A DNA stretch of 64,000 nucleotides from Piromyces finnis (Eukaryota > Neocallimastigomycota > Neocallimastigomycetes > Neocallimastigales > Neocallimastigaceae), in NCBI GenBank assembly GCA_002104945.1, contig MCFH01000029.1, positions 434,001 to 498,000 of the forward strand. The letters are read 5' to 3'. Positions 1-11,410 of this stretch are shown one piece after another. Position numbers and translations under genes: made by a program. The notes under the pieces are model-generated. The model searched no databases. It had not been told where the DNA came from and worked only from the letters and a program-made list of their open reading frames with translations. Every line of letters begins with the position of its first letter. Position 1 is the first letter of the stretch.

Positions 1-290
1 ATTTTTTATTGTTAGAATATATGAATGTATGTTATTTAGTAAATTATAATAGATGGATTTATTTTTATAATAATCAGATATTTTAAAATTTTCATAAATA
101 AAATATTTTATTTGGACAATTATTATTATCAATATTATTTTGTATTTCACAACTTTGTGAAGTAATAAATAAACACAAATATAAATTTATTGAATCATTA
201 TTTAAGAAAATGAATCCATCTTTTGTAAAATCAAAAAAAAAAAAAAAAAAAAAAATTATTGATGTAATTTAAATTATATTATTTTATTAC
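1..290 (-). other. Start of the long first intron of the AROM gene
   Basis: Very AT-rich sequence with a poly-A run at about 234-255. It begins at the exon 1 donor. I found no acceptor followed by dehydroquinate synthase sequence, so the acceptor should lie outside the window. No other feature is visible. Confidence 0.5.
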
Positions 291-645
291 CTGAAAGATC
301 ACCAATAACACCACCACCTAAAGCTAAAATACAAGTATCTCGAGTACATTTATTTAAAAGTAAGTAATCTTCAATTTCAGCCTTAGTGTCTCTACATTTT
401 TGAAGTTCACCTGCTGGTATTGTGTATGATAAAACTCTCCTTCCTAATGCATTTGCTTCCTTAGTTAAAAGATTTTCTAATTTTTCCAAATGGTGCATAG
501 CAACATTTTCATCAGTAATAATACAATAAGTTGATGCTTTAATAGAAGAAACTACATCTTTTGCTATGTATGCAGTTATATTATTTCCAACAATAATGGA
601 TTCCTTTCCTAAGATTGGGATTTTGATAATATTACTTTCTGCCAT
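291..645 (-). CDS. ARO1: Pentafunctional AROM protein, first exon (3-dehydroquinate synthase N-terminus), partial
   Basis: First coding exon of the fungal AROM polypeptide, which carries out five central steps of the shikimate pathway in the cytosol. The ATG is at 645. The exon encodes the NAD-binding N-terminal half of the dehydroquinate synthase domain: TDENV, the IPAGE motif and the glycine-rich ALGGGVIGDLSG block are visible. The coding exon ends at 291 in phase 1 at a clear donor (GTAATA on the minus strand). In the known family the next residues are of the FVAATYMRG type; nothing like them occurs between 1 and 290. The gene therefore either continues off the window behind an intron longer than 290 bases, or is broken here. 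Only about 118 of the roughly 1,550 residues expected are present. I favour continuation. The domain assignment is very secure. Confidence 0.9.
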
Positions 646-1368
646 TTTTAAATTATTATTTTGTTTTTGTTAAAATAATAAATAAAAATTCTCTAAAGAT
701 AATATGACTTTAAAGTTAGTTTTAAATTTATATTTCTTTAATTAAAATAAAAAAAGGTTTTAATATATTAATATAAAATTATAAATTTATATTTAATATT
801 ATTGCCTTTTTTTCCTTTAATTTCAATTTTTGAATTAATAGAAAAGTGATATTTAATAATTCATCAATTAATCTCTATATATTATATTAATTATGTACTT
901 TTTAAATAGTTTTATTATATCATGTGATTCTTATATCATTAAATTATATATTAAAATATTTTTTTTCAATTAAATCAATTAAAATTGATCAATAAAAAAA
1001 AGAATAAATATGTATCATTTTAAAAAAAATCAAGCCACACATAATGTAATTGAAGTGTAAATAATTTAAATATATATATCAATAATATTACTAATATTTA
1101 CTTTTATCATTTGTTGGTATATTTTTTATTAATGTTCTTTTATATATATATATTTTTCTAATGTATTTTGGTTTTATATATATATGTTTTTATTTTTAAT
1201 TTTTACTTATTAAAATTATAATTAAATATTTCTTATAGAGTTATAATATATTTTATTCAGAGGTTTTGACATTCATTTAAATTCTAGAAAATTATATTTT
1301 TATAATATATCCTTTTTTTTTTTTTGTATTAATTCCGTATAATATTCTTTTGTATTTGACTCAATAAT
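646..1368. other. AT-rich spacer upstream of AROM
   Basis: Presumed promoter region and 5' UTR of the minus-strand AROM gene. It holds only A/T-rich sequence with short TA runs around 1140-1185. No ORF, RNA gene or clear repeat is recognisable. Confidence 0.5.
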
Positions 1369-1632
1369 TTATTTAAAATTTAACAATGAGTTTATTTTAT
1401 AATAAATCAAATTATAATTTAAATTAATAAATAAAAGAATATTGTCCAATTCTGTAAGCTTTCTGATCTTCGAATAAAGTAACTTTGTTTTCTCTTTGAC
1501 TGAACATGGTAGTCCTTCTATAAAAAAGTAAATTTTAGCTTCATCATTGAATGAGGAGTCCTTGGCCATCTTCTCAATAGCTTCGCAATAGTCTATAACG
1601 TTCCAATTAATTAAAAGATTTTGGTTTTAGAG
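1369..1632 (-). pseudogene. Possible retrotransposon gag-like relic
   Basis: An open minus-strand stretch of about 88 codons, with no ATG at the upstream end, bounded upstream by a stop near 1633. Its first two thirds are clearly more GC-rich than the surroundings. The conceptual protein contains NWNVIDYCEAIEKMAKD, then a segment reading AKIYFFIEGLP followed by charged helical sequence. An aromatic-rich start plus a 'F..GL' block resembles the core of Ty3-type Gag proteins. From about 1445 downwards it decays into AT-rich Asn/Leu/Tyr codons. No zinc knuckle, protease, RT or LTR is seen nearby. This is a weak family call; a short unrelated exon remains possible. Confidence 0.35.
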
Positions 1633-4144
1633 AAGAGAAAAAATTATTAGAAAGGATTAATATTATAGAGATAACGATAATATAAAAGCAAACTATTCAG
1701 TTTATATGAAATATATAAAACATATAATATTAATAATTTATAATATTTACTTTATTAATATAATAAAGAAATAAATATATAAATAGAAATTAATGGATCA
1801 TCCATATATTTATATTTTTTAAAGAAAAAAAAGTAACTTAATAATTTGCATTCATATTTCTAATATAGAAAAATATCAAAAGCATTTATCAAATATGTAG
1901 TAAAAATAGATGAATTTATTTTACTGAAAAAATTAATAACAAATTAATATTATAATTTATCATAAGGAATTTAGTCTTGTTTTATAAAAAACTTTTTTAT
2001 AATGAAATTAAAGTATATTAAGTTTTAAATTATTATTTATTATTCATCTAAAAGTAATATAAAAAAAATCAAATAAAAGGTAATTTATAACAATAATGTT
2101 ATTATTATTGTTCGATGTATTATATGAAATATAAATTTTAAATTATTATTCTTCTGTACTTCATTGAAAAAATTTCCATTTTTGTTGTGACACCATTTAT
2201 AAAATAATATATTAAAATTAACTATAAAAAGTTTATTCTACCAAGGCACTAAATAGGTAATAATAATTTTTTTAAAAATCATTTTTAATTATAATTTAAA
2301 TATTAAAATATGTATAAACATGTTTTATTATATATATAAATACACTATTCTTTAATATAAACGAACATTATATATAGTATACATTATTTAAGATGTTTAA
2401 AATAAATATTTTTATTTATTGATATAATTTTCCATTGAAATATTATTTTAATAATTTATGTCTTTTTTTTTTTTTTTAGTTATAAATAATATATATTATA
2501 ATATATAATGAAAAAAAGAAAAAATCAATTATTAATTAATTATTAATTAAAATATTGGGAATAAAATTTACAATTACCAAAAAAGTTCATCCTTTTTGTT
2601 TTATTTTTTTAATAAATTAATATACAATTAATATATTGGAATATTAAGTTTTATATATTGAGATAATATTTGTAAATTGTTTGTCATACACTTTTTTTTT
2701 ATTACTTGAATAAACTCAAAAAATATATATTATAAATATATTAATAATATAATAATTAATTATATAAGAATAAACTTTATTATATATTTTCTCTTTATAA
2801 ATTCGATTTTTTATCTTAGATGTTTATTCTTAAAAACTTTTTTTTTACTTTTTTAAAAAGAATTTTAAATAGGGCAAAGAAAACAAATAAAAGTATTTGT
2901 TAAAAATTTAAGCAAAAAAAAAAAAAAACTTTTTAAAAAAAGAAAACAATTAGCTTTAAGTTTATGAAAAGTTAATTAAACATATATAAGTTTTTCTCTA
3001 TTTTATTTTAAATTAAATTGGTTTCTTTTTTTATCAAAAAAAAAAAAAAAAGTTTTATTTAGAACAATTCACTTGGTTATATACCGAAAATTATTTATCT
3101 TAAGTTATTCAATTTAATAATATTAAATCAATATATTTAAAATATTTTTTTTATTAAACTCTCAAAGCAATTATATATATATGTTTAAATATTTTTATTA
3201 ATTATATTGTTTAAAATAAAACAGAAATAGTTCCAAAGAAAAATATAATATATAATAAATAGGTTTATTCAAGTTTAATTTAAAACCATTAATGTCTTCA
3301 AACTTTTATATATATTTTTTATAAATTTCAGTATATATAATAGAAAATTAGTATTTAATTATTTTATAGTGATATGTTCTTCTGATAGAATAAGTATTTA
3401 AAATAAATTTAAATTTAAAATTTTATTTAGTACCTCTAAGTGTATAATTAGACAATTCTATAGTAGAAAATATAATTTTGTAAGTTAAAGGGTATTATTA
3501 AATATTTATTATTTTAATTAGTTTAATTAAAAATATTATATATTATTTTTCAGTATTTTTTTCTTTTTTTTAAATTTCAAATTTTTCCATAAAAAAAAAA
3601 AGTATTTAAAAATATTTAAAAAATCATTTATAAAAATATAAAAATCAATAAAACAATTTATATATTTTGGTATATTGATTAAAAACAAAAATAGTAATAA
3701 TCTTTTTAAAGAAATTACACTTGAACATTATAAATTACTAAATAAAACTTTTTTGATATATTGATTTTATTATATATTTATTATAGTAAAAATCAAATAC
3801 AACTGCAGTAAATTTATATAAAAAGTAAAAAAAAAAAAAAAAATAAAAATAAAAATAAAACTAAAAAATAATATGAATTATAATAAAATACAATAATTAA
3901 AATGATTAACAAAAAAAAAATACAAAGTAAAAAATAAACTACTTATATACTAAATTATAATAATAAGAAAAAAAAAAAACAGTATTAAAATTATAGAGTA
4001 TTTAAGTTTTAGTAATATCTTATTAATATTAAATAATACGCATTTTTTTTTTATTCATTTAGAATAATTCAATACGCATAAAAGTTTGAAATATTTATAT
4101 TGATATATATATTATTCAATATATAAACGATATATTAATTGAAG
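1633..4144. other. AT-rich intergenic region before the pseudokinase gene
   Basis: About 2.5 kb of A/T-rich DNA with many poly-A and poly-T tracts (for example 2463-2478, 2915-2928, 3037-3051, 3827-3842). No coding stretch, tRNA or convincing repeat is visible. The 3' part presumably contains the promoter and 5' UTR of the plus-strand gene starting at 4145. Confidence 0.5.
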
Positions 4145-7100
4145 ATGTTTAAAAGAATAAGGTCTATATTAAAATTTAATAAAAATGATAAGGAAATGGT
4201 AAATATAAAGGAAAATGATTCTCGGAATATATCAGATAGTACAATTTCTAAAGTAAATACTGTTTCAAATACATATGATGATATAAATGAAGATGATTTT
4301 CAGCAATATACTAATGATAAATCAGTAAGAAAGAGTTTTAGTCGAAGAATCCTTAGTTCACTTTCAAAAAAATCTTTTAATAAAAAACATTCATTAAAAA
4401 GAGGAAAAAAAAAATTTGTTGGTTTATTTAAAATTAAGAGAAACAATAAGGATAGAAATAACAAAAAGAATGATTCTTACTTGGAAGATATTGATTATAG
4501 CAACTCAAGTAATCAATGGTTATCTGATAGTAGTCTTAATAATTTAAGTTCTAATGAATCAAGTGATTATACAACAAATACTCATTTACAGGATAATTCC
4601 CAATATCAATTTATAATGAATAAAATTCAAAATAAAAATGCACCCAAAATAAATAAAGAATCATCACTAGTACAATCCTCGAATTCTAATTATAAATTAG
4701 AATCAATTAATTCAATATCCTCACCATCAATGAAATCAAAGTTTGAACATTTAAATAAAAATAAACAAATATCATCAGCGTTTAGTGAAAATGAAATTAA
4801 GTATATCAAAAATCAAAATGAATCAGGAAATGAAACGTCGAATAGCAATAATACAATATTAGAAACGTCTCCTGTTCCGTCAGTAATTCACCGAAACAAT
4901 ATTACACCTCCAGAGACACCTAAAAGTACAATAAGACCCAAAAAAGAAAGTTGTAGTAATATTATACCAAAATCAAAGTTTTCTGACAATAAATTTTCTG
5001 AAACTGAAATTATTTATTATAATCAAGTTAAAGAAAATTCACATTTATCAGATAATCAAGATCAATTAAATAATAATGAAACTATCATAAGGAAAGCATC
5101 TATTGATTTAAATGAAAATACATCTTCAACACCAGAGTATAATATTTCAATTCCCGTTCAAAATCAACAAAAAAAAATAAAAAATAAAAAGTTAGTCTAT
5201 AGGGTTAAAAGTTTTTTTAAAAAGGCATTATCAATTCACTCAAAAAATAAGATTTTAGAATCAAATGTTGATTATAAAATGAAAAAGATAGATGTTTCTG
5301 GTAAAGAGTCTACAATAACATCTATACCAAATAAAAATAATAATTTAAATTCATCTTCTATATCAAATAAAAATTTAACAACATCACCTGAAAGTATAGA
5401 TTCATATGAGAATGATGGTTTAAAAGGACATGAAACTAATGAATTAAATAATGTAAATAATTGGAATTCAGCTTTAGGACAATATATATCTAAAATAAAA
5501 AAAAGAGATAAGATAAAGAAAAATATGGCTAAAAAGTCAAACACTAGTCTTTCAAATGTAATTTCATTATGCTCAAAATCTAATGAATCTTCTTCAACTT
5601 CGTCTTCAACCTCAACAATATCAACACTTACAAAAGATAATATGACATTAGCTGCTACTATAGACTCAAATACACTAAATGCAAAAAACAAAAATGAAAA
5701 TAAAAATAATGGCAAAAGATATGCATATATCTTTAATAACCAAGAAGTTCTTCAAGAATTTAAAAGGGTTAAAAATGAAGAAAATATAAAAGATAATAAT
5801 TCAAAATTAAATGAAAATCAAAATTCGACATCTTTAAATAACAGTTGGAGTACTGTTAGTGAGAGTTATTTAGATGAAACAAGTGGTATTAGAATGAAAT
5901 TGGATAAATCAGAGTATATTGAATTAAATAATACTGAAGAAAATGTGGAAAGTACACCAAATTCACCAAAAACTGAAGTAGAAACATGGAATGATGAAGA
6001 ATTAAATACTAATATATTAAATAATATTAAAACTGAGCTTATTGAACTTAATAACGAAAAAGAAGACACGGAAGATGATAATTCAGAAGACTGGGATACT
6101 GTAAGTGAGTCTGATTCAAACTCTAATGATTATTCAAATAGTAGTCAGGATATAGACAATAAAAAAAGCAATGAATCATTAAGTCAATGCTCTACAGTCA
6201 AATTAGTGAATAGTAAAATCAATGATTCTATAATGAAAATTGCCTCCTCATTTACATCAGAATTATCCAAAGATGAAAATAGCAGTCAATCCATTGACAT
6301 TAAAAAAATCAATGAAAATTCTATTGATACTTCTTTAACAACAAGTATATATAAAAGTAGTCCGTTTATTGAAGAATATATGAACTCAACAACTTCATCT
6401 CAATTTGATAATGAAATAGCTAAGAAGAAGATTTTAGAAACAATAAGTGAAAATTCAAATAAAAATGAAAGTGAAATTGATTTCAAAAATGGCACTAATA
6501 ATGGTAAAGCATTTCTTTCATTCCAAACAGAGAAAAATAGTATAATAGCAAATAAGAACGGTAATATTACTTCATATGATAACCAAAAAATAGATGAAGA
6601 AATAAAAATAAAGTTATTAACTGAGGCGGTGCATTCATATAAAGATTCTATTAATAATGAACAACTTGATTCTTCATTAAATAACAAAGAAATATCATCA
6701 TACATCAAATCATTTAGTAATGAAACTAAAGATCATACCATATCCCAAAATAATGTAAATGAAACATTTCAATCAAGAAATAACACTTCCCTTATAATAG
6801 ATTCAAAATTACCATTTTCCAATGTAAGTTCTTTAGAAGATGATAGCATTGAATTAGACGATATTGATAGTTCATCAATATGTGTAGTAATTGATGAACC
6901 TCAATCATTAATATTTTCAAATAACTCTAATATTTCAAAGTCAGATATTGATTCTTCTGAAAGTAATATTTCTAATAAAGGATTAAATAGTCATAATATA
7001 AACAATTCATCACATTTAAGTAATACGGATTCTAATAATAGTTGTTGTAGTAAAGAATATCTTAGTATTAATTATTCTTCAAAGATACCTTCTTTAATTA

Positions 7101-10100
7101 ATAAAACATCATTATCTTTAGGAGTTACTTCAACTATGATTTCTTCATCAACAATGACAACAACAAGTAATATTTCTTCTCATTTAAGTAATATACCAGA
7201 TTTAGTAACAGATGTTAGTGGTTATGCTTCTTCAAATATACCATTTCGTAATTCATTTTCAATTCCAACTACAATATCTACCTCTAGTAGTGATGTGTAC
7301 AGTCCTCTTCTTTCGTCAGAAATTCCAAGGATGCCAAGTAATGTTAGTATAGGAATTATTGGTGGAGACAGCGATAACCAACATCAGCTTATCACCACAT
7401 ATTTAAGTAAACCATATGATATCAGCAATTTTAATTTATCTAAAAATATGAGTGATAATGTTTATAATTATTCGCTTAATGAGATAGATATTAATCAAAG
7501 TTCAATTCCTAATACCGGATTAATTCAAAAAATAGAGTTTTCTCCTATTGATGATTCATCTACTAGTAATGCTGGATCATCTTCATTAAATCCACCAAAA
7601 TTAAATTATGATTCACCTACTGTATTAAATAAAAGAGAGTCGCCGTTACAACCAAGGGATGAAATTTATAATATAAATTCATTATCAAGTGAAATTGAAA
7701 ATGAAAGTAATACGGGAATATCTTATTATGATTATTCTTACATAACCAATGAATCATCCAGCTTTTATTATAATGAAAGTATTTATAATGTAAATAATAA
7801 AAAAAAGAATGAATATGAACAAATACAGAAATTTAAAGAAAAACAAACAAAAAGTGTTTATAGTAGAAGTAGTTTATTAGTTATTAATGATCCGAAAGAA
7901 GAGTATAATAACCTTTCTAATTTCTATTCTAAAAAAGAAATTGAAGAAATAGAAAGTAAAGATGATAATTATTTAAGCATTTCTAAAGAATTCACGATTA
8001 ATAATGATCAACTAACTGATGAAAATACCTCTTATATTATTGACGATGTAAAACCAACGTTTAATATTGATACAGAATATAATATTTCAAATATTAAAGA
8101 TGAAGATTCTAACTATTTAATTAAATCCAAGAGCTATTCTTACAAAGAATATGGTGAGGATACAAGAAGAAATATGATATATGAATTTTGTAAAATGCTA
8201 AGCAAAAAATATGATAAAGAAAATATGATTGGTGATATTTCTTCTAATTTTGATGAAGATAATAGTATAACGCTAAATCCTCGTCAAGATAGCAATAATA
8301 GTATAGCTATTAGTTTACATCAAGATAGCAACAATAGTATAATCATTAATCCTCGTCAAGATAGTAATAATATATTTATTGATTTTAGTTTTGGACGAAC
8401 TAATCAAGAGTTATTAAATAGTAATGATTTTTTTAATAACAATTATTTAAACGATAGTAAAATACTTACCAGTAATAATATAAATCTTCCATTAATTAGT
8501 TTGCCACCACCACTTTCACCAAAAGATTCAAATACAAAATTAGAAAATATGTCAATATCAACTCAACTTTCATTGAAGAATAAAGATATAATTAATAGAG
8601 AAAACTATATAGAATATAATAAATCTTTTGATGAAGATCAAAATATTTCTAATAATTTAAATTCTTATTACTATGGATGTAATTCTTCATCACACAAATC
8701 ACCTATTCAAAAGGAAAAATATATTAAATATCAAAATGATGAAGAAAGTTATAGTTCATGTAGCAGTTGCAATACATGTAGTTGTAGCAGTTGTCAAAAT
8801 GATTCCAAGGAATATGCCAAAACTGAAAGAAAGAATCAGAGTGGAATTATAGAAAGAAGTTTAAATAATATAGAAGAATATAATAAATCAAAAAATGAGA
8901 TTATTATTGATCAAGATATAATAAGTGAAGTTTTTACTGAAAAATCTAAAAATGTTATTTCTTCTTCAGATAGTTATTATAGTATATCACATAGTTCTTT
9001 TGACGATATCGGTTTTGACTTTTTCTATAATGAATATAACAATTCTAATAATGAAAATAACAGCAACGTAGTAAAAGCAAGTGAAAAACTAGAATTTTAT
9101 TATTTAGATGCAGCTGACATCTATGGTATTAATAGTGATCTTAGAAATAACAGTGATATTCAAGTCATACCTAGTTCATCTTTTAAAAATCCAGATTTTA
9201 TGTTAGGTTCTGTTAATACTATCCATGCATATATAGAATATAATGAGTTAAAATTTAAAAACTCTTATATAAATGAAAATAATCATTATAAAATACCAGA
9301 TATAGTGGATGTTGTTTTAAAAGTTATAAAACCTGAAATCGATAAACAAATGTTAAAAAAAAATATAAAGCAAATTAACGAATGGGCTTGTCTTCAACGA
9401 TTTAACCCTATATATGGTGTTTCAACTTATTTTAATGAAGAGGTTTTAGTAACACAATTTTATAAAAATGGTTCATTAGGTCAATATCTTACCACTAATT
9501 CTTCGATAAGCTTTGAGGAAAAAGAGGAAATTGTTGTTGATATTGTAGAAGGTTTAAATATTTGTCATAGTCACGACTTAATTCATGGTAATTTAAAGCC
9601 ATCAAATATTTTATTAGATGAATACTATCATGCATTATTAAGTGATTTTAGTATGAGTCGTATATCTTCCTCTCTACCAAAGAGTATTAAACAACAATGG
9701 CTAGCACCTGAACTTAAAGAACGTTGTTCACCATTAACAACAGCAAGTGATATCTACAGTTTAGGTTTAATTATTTATTATATCTTTAATGATGGTGTTC
9801 GTTATATCCCTAATGTTTCATCAAAACCAAACTTTTCGGACAAGAATTGGCCTAAAAATATTATAACTATATTAGAACATTGTTTACTAGAAAATCCAAA
9901 TGATCGTTGGACCATAAAAGAAATTTTAAATCATTTAAAGATGCATTATCAATTTGGTAGTATAGTTGATAAATATTTGAATCGTAAATCTACAAATAAG
10001 ATTTTATCTGAAGCTAATTTAAGAAATAAAGGCTGTTTTAGTCAAGAAAATGATTTAAATTATTATAATAAATATCCAAAACTTGAAAGATTTAAAAGAT

Positions 10101-11410
10101 TTAGTAGATATAATCAATATTATCAATATGATAATAACTCTAGCAATAATAGAGATCTTCAATTTGCATTAAGAGCATTAAAGAATTCATTGTATTTCTC
10201 TGATTGGAACTATACTCAAGCAATGAAACTTATGACTGGATCAAAAGAAGTTCCATGTAATATATCAAAAGCTATACAGAGATTGATTATTCCATGTTCA
10301 GAAGGTCATATTGATTCTTTATTGAGATTAGGTCTTTGTTACTTTGACGGCCAAGGTGTTGCTAAAAACAAAGCTAAAGCATATAGCTTATGGAATATTG
10401 CAGTTGAAGTTTTCCCAAAACGTCACGCATTAGGAGGAAAGTATCAACCAATGAATAAAAATTTTATGACTAAAACAAGTTTTTCAAGTCCTTCATCGAA
10501 TTATATAAGAGCCGGTGTTGGATCTTTGAATAATGGATCAATCATGTCATCTCCACGTACTCTAGTTCAATCTTATATTTCACCACGCATTAAAAATTCT
10601 ACACCTAGAATGAATATTAATTCACCAATTGCCTCTAAATCAATTTATATACATAATAATGGTAGTAATTATTCATATGATTCTTTATTACAGAAAAAGC
10701 AAAATTTGTATGGATTAAGTAAATGTAATGAAAGAACATTAGATCTTTGGAAAGAGGTGGCTGAAAGAGAATTTATTCCAGCTTATATTATATTAGGAAA
10801 ATGCTATCGTGATGGTATTTTAGTAGAGAGTGATATTGCCAATGCATTAATTTGGTTTAAGCGTGCTGCTCATATGAATGATATAAATGGTTGCTGGTAT
10901 CTAGCACATTGCTATTTTATTTATTATGATAATTATCAAGATGCATTCACATGGCTTTTAAAAGCTTCTCGAAAGAAGCATCCTGAAGCCGATACAGCAC
11001 TTGGTTTATTATATTATTATGGTCTTGGTATACCAAGAAATATAAATGAAGCTTTGAGCCATTTCCAATATGCTGCTGATCTTGGTAATGCTAATGCACA
11101 ATATTTGTACTGTGAATGCTTAGATTATGTATTTAAAGAAAAAAAGTTCGTTATGCCCAAATCTATTACAGATGAAGAAAAATCAATTCATTATGATAAA
11201 CTTTTCCATTACTGTTCAATGGCAGCTACTCAAGGAAATTCAAGGGCACAATTTCTTTTAGGAAAATTATATCTAGATGGATCCTTAGAATTTGTCAATA
11301 ATGATACTAGTACCTACAAGTTTAATTCTTCCATAGGTCTTCAATGGATAAGACTCTCTGCTGAAAACGGATATAAAAAAGCAAAAGAATTTTTAATAGA
11401 GATTTTATAA
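4145..11410 (+). CDS. Giant low-complexity pseudokinase with C-terminal Sel1 repeats
   Basis: A single exon of 2,421 residues. ATG 4145 is used because the codon two positions upstream is TTG. Residues 1 to about 1680 are Ser/Asn/Glu/Lys-rich and disordered, with basic patches near the N-terminus. There is a short internal repeat of the type RQDSNNSI at about 1377-1410 and a Cys/Ser cluster near 1540. A protein-kinase-like domain spans about 1690-1935: candidate beta-3 lysine K1726, HGNLKPSN at 1814-1821, DFS at 1834-1836 and APE at 1854-1856. The catalytic HRD Asp is Asn (N1816), the DFG Gly is Ser, and no glycine loop is evident. It is therefore probably catalytically dead. Sel1/TPR-like repeats fill about 2040-2415, a typical scaffold fold. 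Kinase-Sel1 combinations are known in early-diverging fungi; partner and pathway are unknown. The long repetitive N-terminus should be checked for assembly errors. Confidence 0.85.
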   Translation: MFKRIRSILKFNKNDKEMVNIKENDSRNISDSTISKVNTVSNTYDDINEDDFQQYTNDKSVRKSFSRRILSSLSKKSFNKKHSLKRGKKKFVGLFKIKRNNKDRNNKKNDSYLEDIDYSNSSNQWLSDSSLNNLSSNESSDYTTNTHLQDNSQYQFIMNKIQNKNAPKINKESSLVQSSNSNYKLESINSISSPSMKSKFEHLNKNKQISSAFSENEIKYIKNQNESGNETSNSNNTILETSPVPSVIHRNNITPPETPKSTIRPKKESCSNIIPKSKFSDNKFSETEIIYYNQVKENSHLSDNQDQLNNNETIIRKASIDLNENTSSTPEYNISIPVQNQQKKIKNKKLVYRVKSFFKKALSIHSKNKILESNVDYKMKKIDVSGKESTITSIPNKNNNLNSSSISNKNLTTSPESIDSYENDGLKGHETNELNNVNNWNSALGQYISKIKKRDKIKKNMAKKSNTSLSNVISLCSKSNESSSTSSSTSTISTLTKDNMTLAATIDSNTLNAKNKNENKNNGKRYAYIFNNQEVLQEFKRVKNEENIKDNNSKLNENQNSTSLNNSWSTVSESYLDETSGIRMKLDKSEYIELNNTEENVESTPNSPKTEVETWNDEELNTNILNNIKTELIELNNEKEDTEDDNSEDWDTVSESDSNSNDYSNSSQDIDNKKSNESLSQCSTVKLVNSKINDSIMKIASSFTSELSKDENSSQSIDIKKINENSIDTSLTTSIYKSSPFIEEYMNSTTSSQFDNEIAKKKILETISENSNKNESEIDFKNGTNNGKAFLSFQTEKNSIIANKNGNITSYDNQKIDEEIKIKLLTEAVHSYKDSINNEQLDSSLNNKEISSYIKSFSNETKDHTISQNNVNETFQSRNNTSLIIDSKLPFSNVSSLEDDSIELDDIDSSSICVVIDEPQSLIFSNNSNISKSDIDSSESNISNKGLNSHNINNSSHLSNTDSNNSCCSKEYLSINYSSKIPSLINKTSLSLGVTSTMISSSTMTTTSNISSHLSNIPDLVTDVSGYASSNIPFRNSFSIPTTISTSSSDVYSPLLSSEIPRMPSNVSIGIIGGDSDNQHQLITTYLSKPYDISNFNLSKNMSDNVYNYSLNEIDINQSSIPNTGLIQKIEFSPIDDSSTSNAGSSSLNPPKLNYDSPTVLNKRESPLQPRDEIYNINSLSSEIENESNTGISYYDYSYITNESSSFYYNESIYNVNNKKKNEYEQIQKFKEKQTKSVYSRSSLLVINDPKEEYNNLSNFYSKKEIEEIESKDDNYLSISKEFTINNDQLTDENTSYIIDDVKPTFNIDTEYNISNIKDEDSNYLIKSKSYSYKEYGEDTRRNMIYEFCKMLSKKYDKENMIGDISSNFDEDNSITLNPRQDSNNSIAISLHQDSNNSIIINPRQDSNNIFIDFSFGRTNQELLNSNDFFNNNYLNDSKILTSNNINLPLISLPPPLSPKDSNTKLENMSISTQLSLKNKDIINRENYIEYNKSFDEDQNISNNLNSYYYGCNSSSHKSPIQKEKYIKYQNDEESYSSCSSCNTCSCSSCQNDSKEYAKTERKNQSGIIERSLNNIEEYNKSKNEIIIDQDIISEVFTEKSKNVISSSDSYYSISHSSFDDIGFDFFYNEYNNSNNENNSNVVKASEKLEFYYLDAADIYGINSDLRNNSDIQVIPSSSFKNPDFMLGSVNTIHAYIEYNELKFKNSYINENNHYKIPDIVDVVLKVIKPEIDKQMLKKNIKQINEWACLQRFNPIYGVSTYFNEEVLVTQFYKNGSLGQYLTTNSSISFEEKEEIVVDIVEGLNICHSHDLIHGNLKPSNILLDEYYHALLSDFSMSRISSSLPKSIKQQWLAPELKERCSPLTTASDIYSLGLIIYYIFNDGVRYIPNVSSKPNFSDKNWPKNIITILEHCLLENPNDRWTIKEILNHLKMHYQFGSIVDKYLNRKSTNKILSEANLRNKGCFSQENDLNYYNKYPKLERFKRFSRYNQYYQYDNNSSNNRDLQFALRALKNSLYFSDWNYTQAMKLMTGSKEVPCNISKAIQRLIIPCSEGHIDSLLRLGLCYFDGQGVAKNKAKAYSLWNIAVEVFPKRHALGGKYQPMNKNFMTKTSFSSPSSNYIRAGVGSLNNGSIMSSPRTLVQSYISPRIKNSTPRMNINSPIASKSIYIHNNGSNYSYDSLLQKKQNLYGLSKCNERTLDLWKEVAEREFIPAYIILGKCYRDGILVESDIANALIWFKRAAHMNDINGCWYLAHCYFIYYDNYQDAFTWLLKASRKKHPEADTALGLLYYYGLGIPRNINEALSHFQYAADLGNANAQYLYCECLDYVFKEKKFVMPKSITDEEKSIHYDKLFHYCSMAATQGNSRAQFLLGKLYLDGSLEFVNNDTSTYKFNSSIGLQWIRLSAENGYKKAKEFLIEIL

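Noticed and set aside
5272-6708. Three open frames on the minus strand (5272-5715, 5866-6069, 6400-6708)
   Set aside because: They are antisense to the Ser/Asn-rich part of the giant pseudokinase gene; codon bias of the real frame creates them. No protein features.
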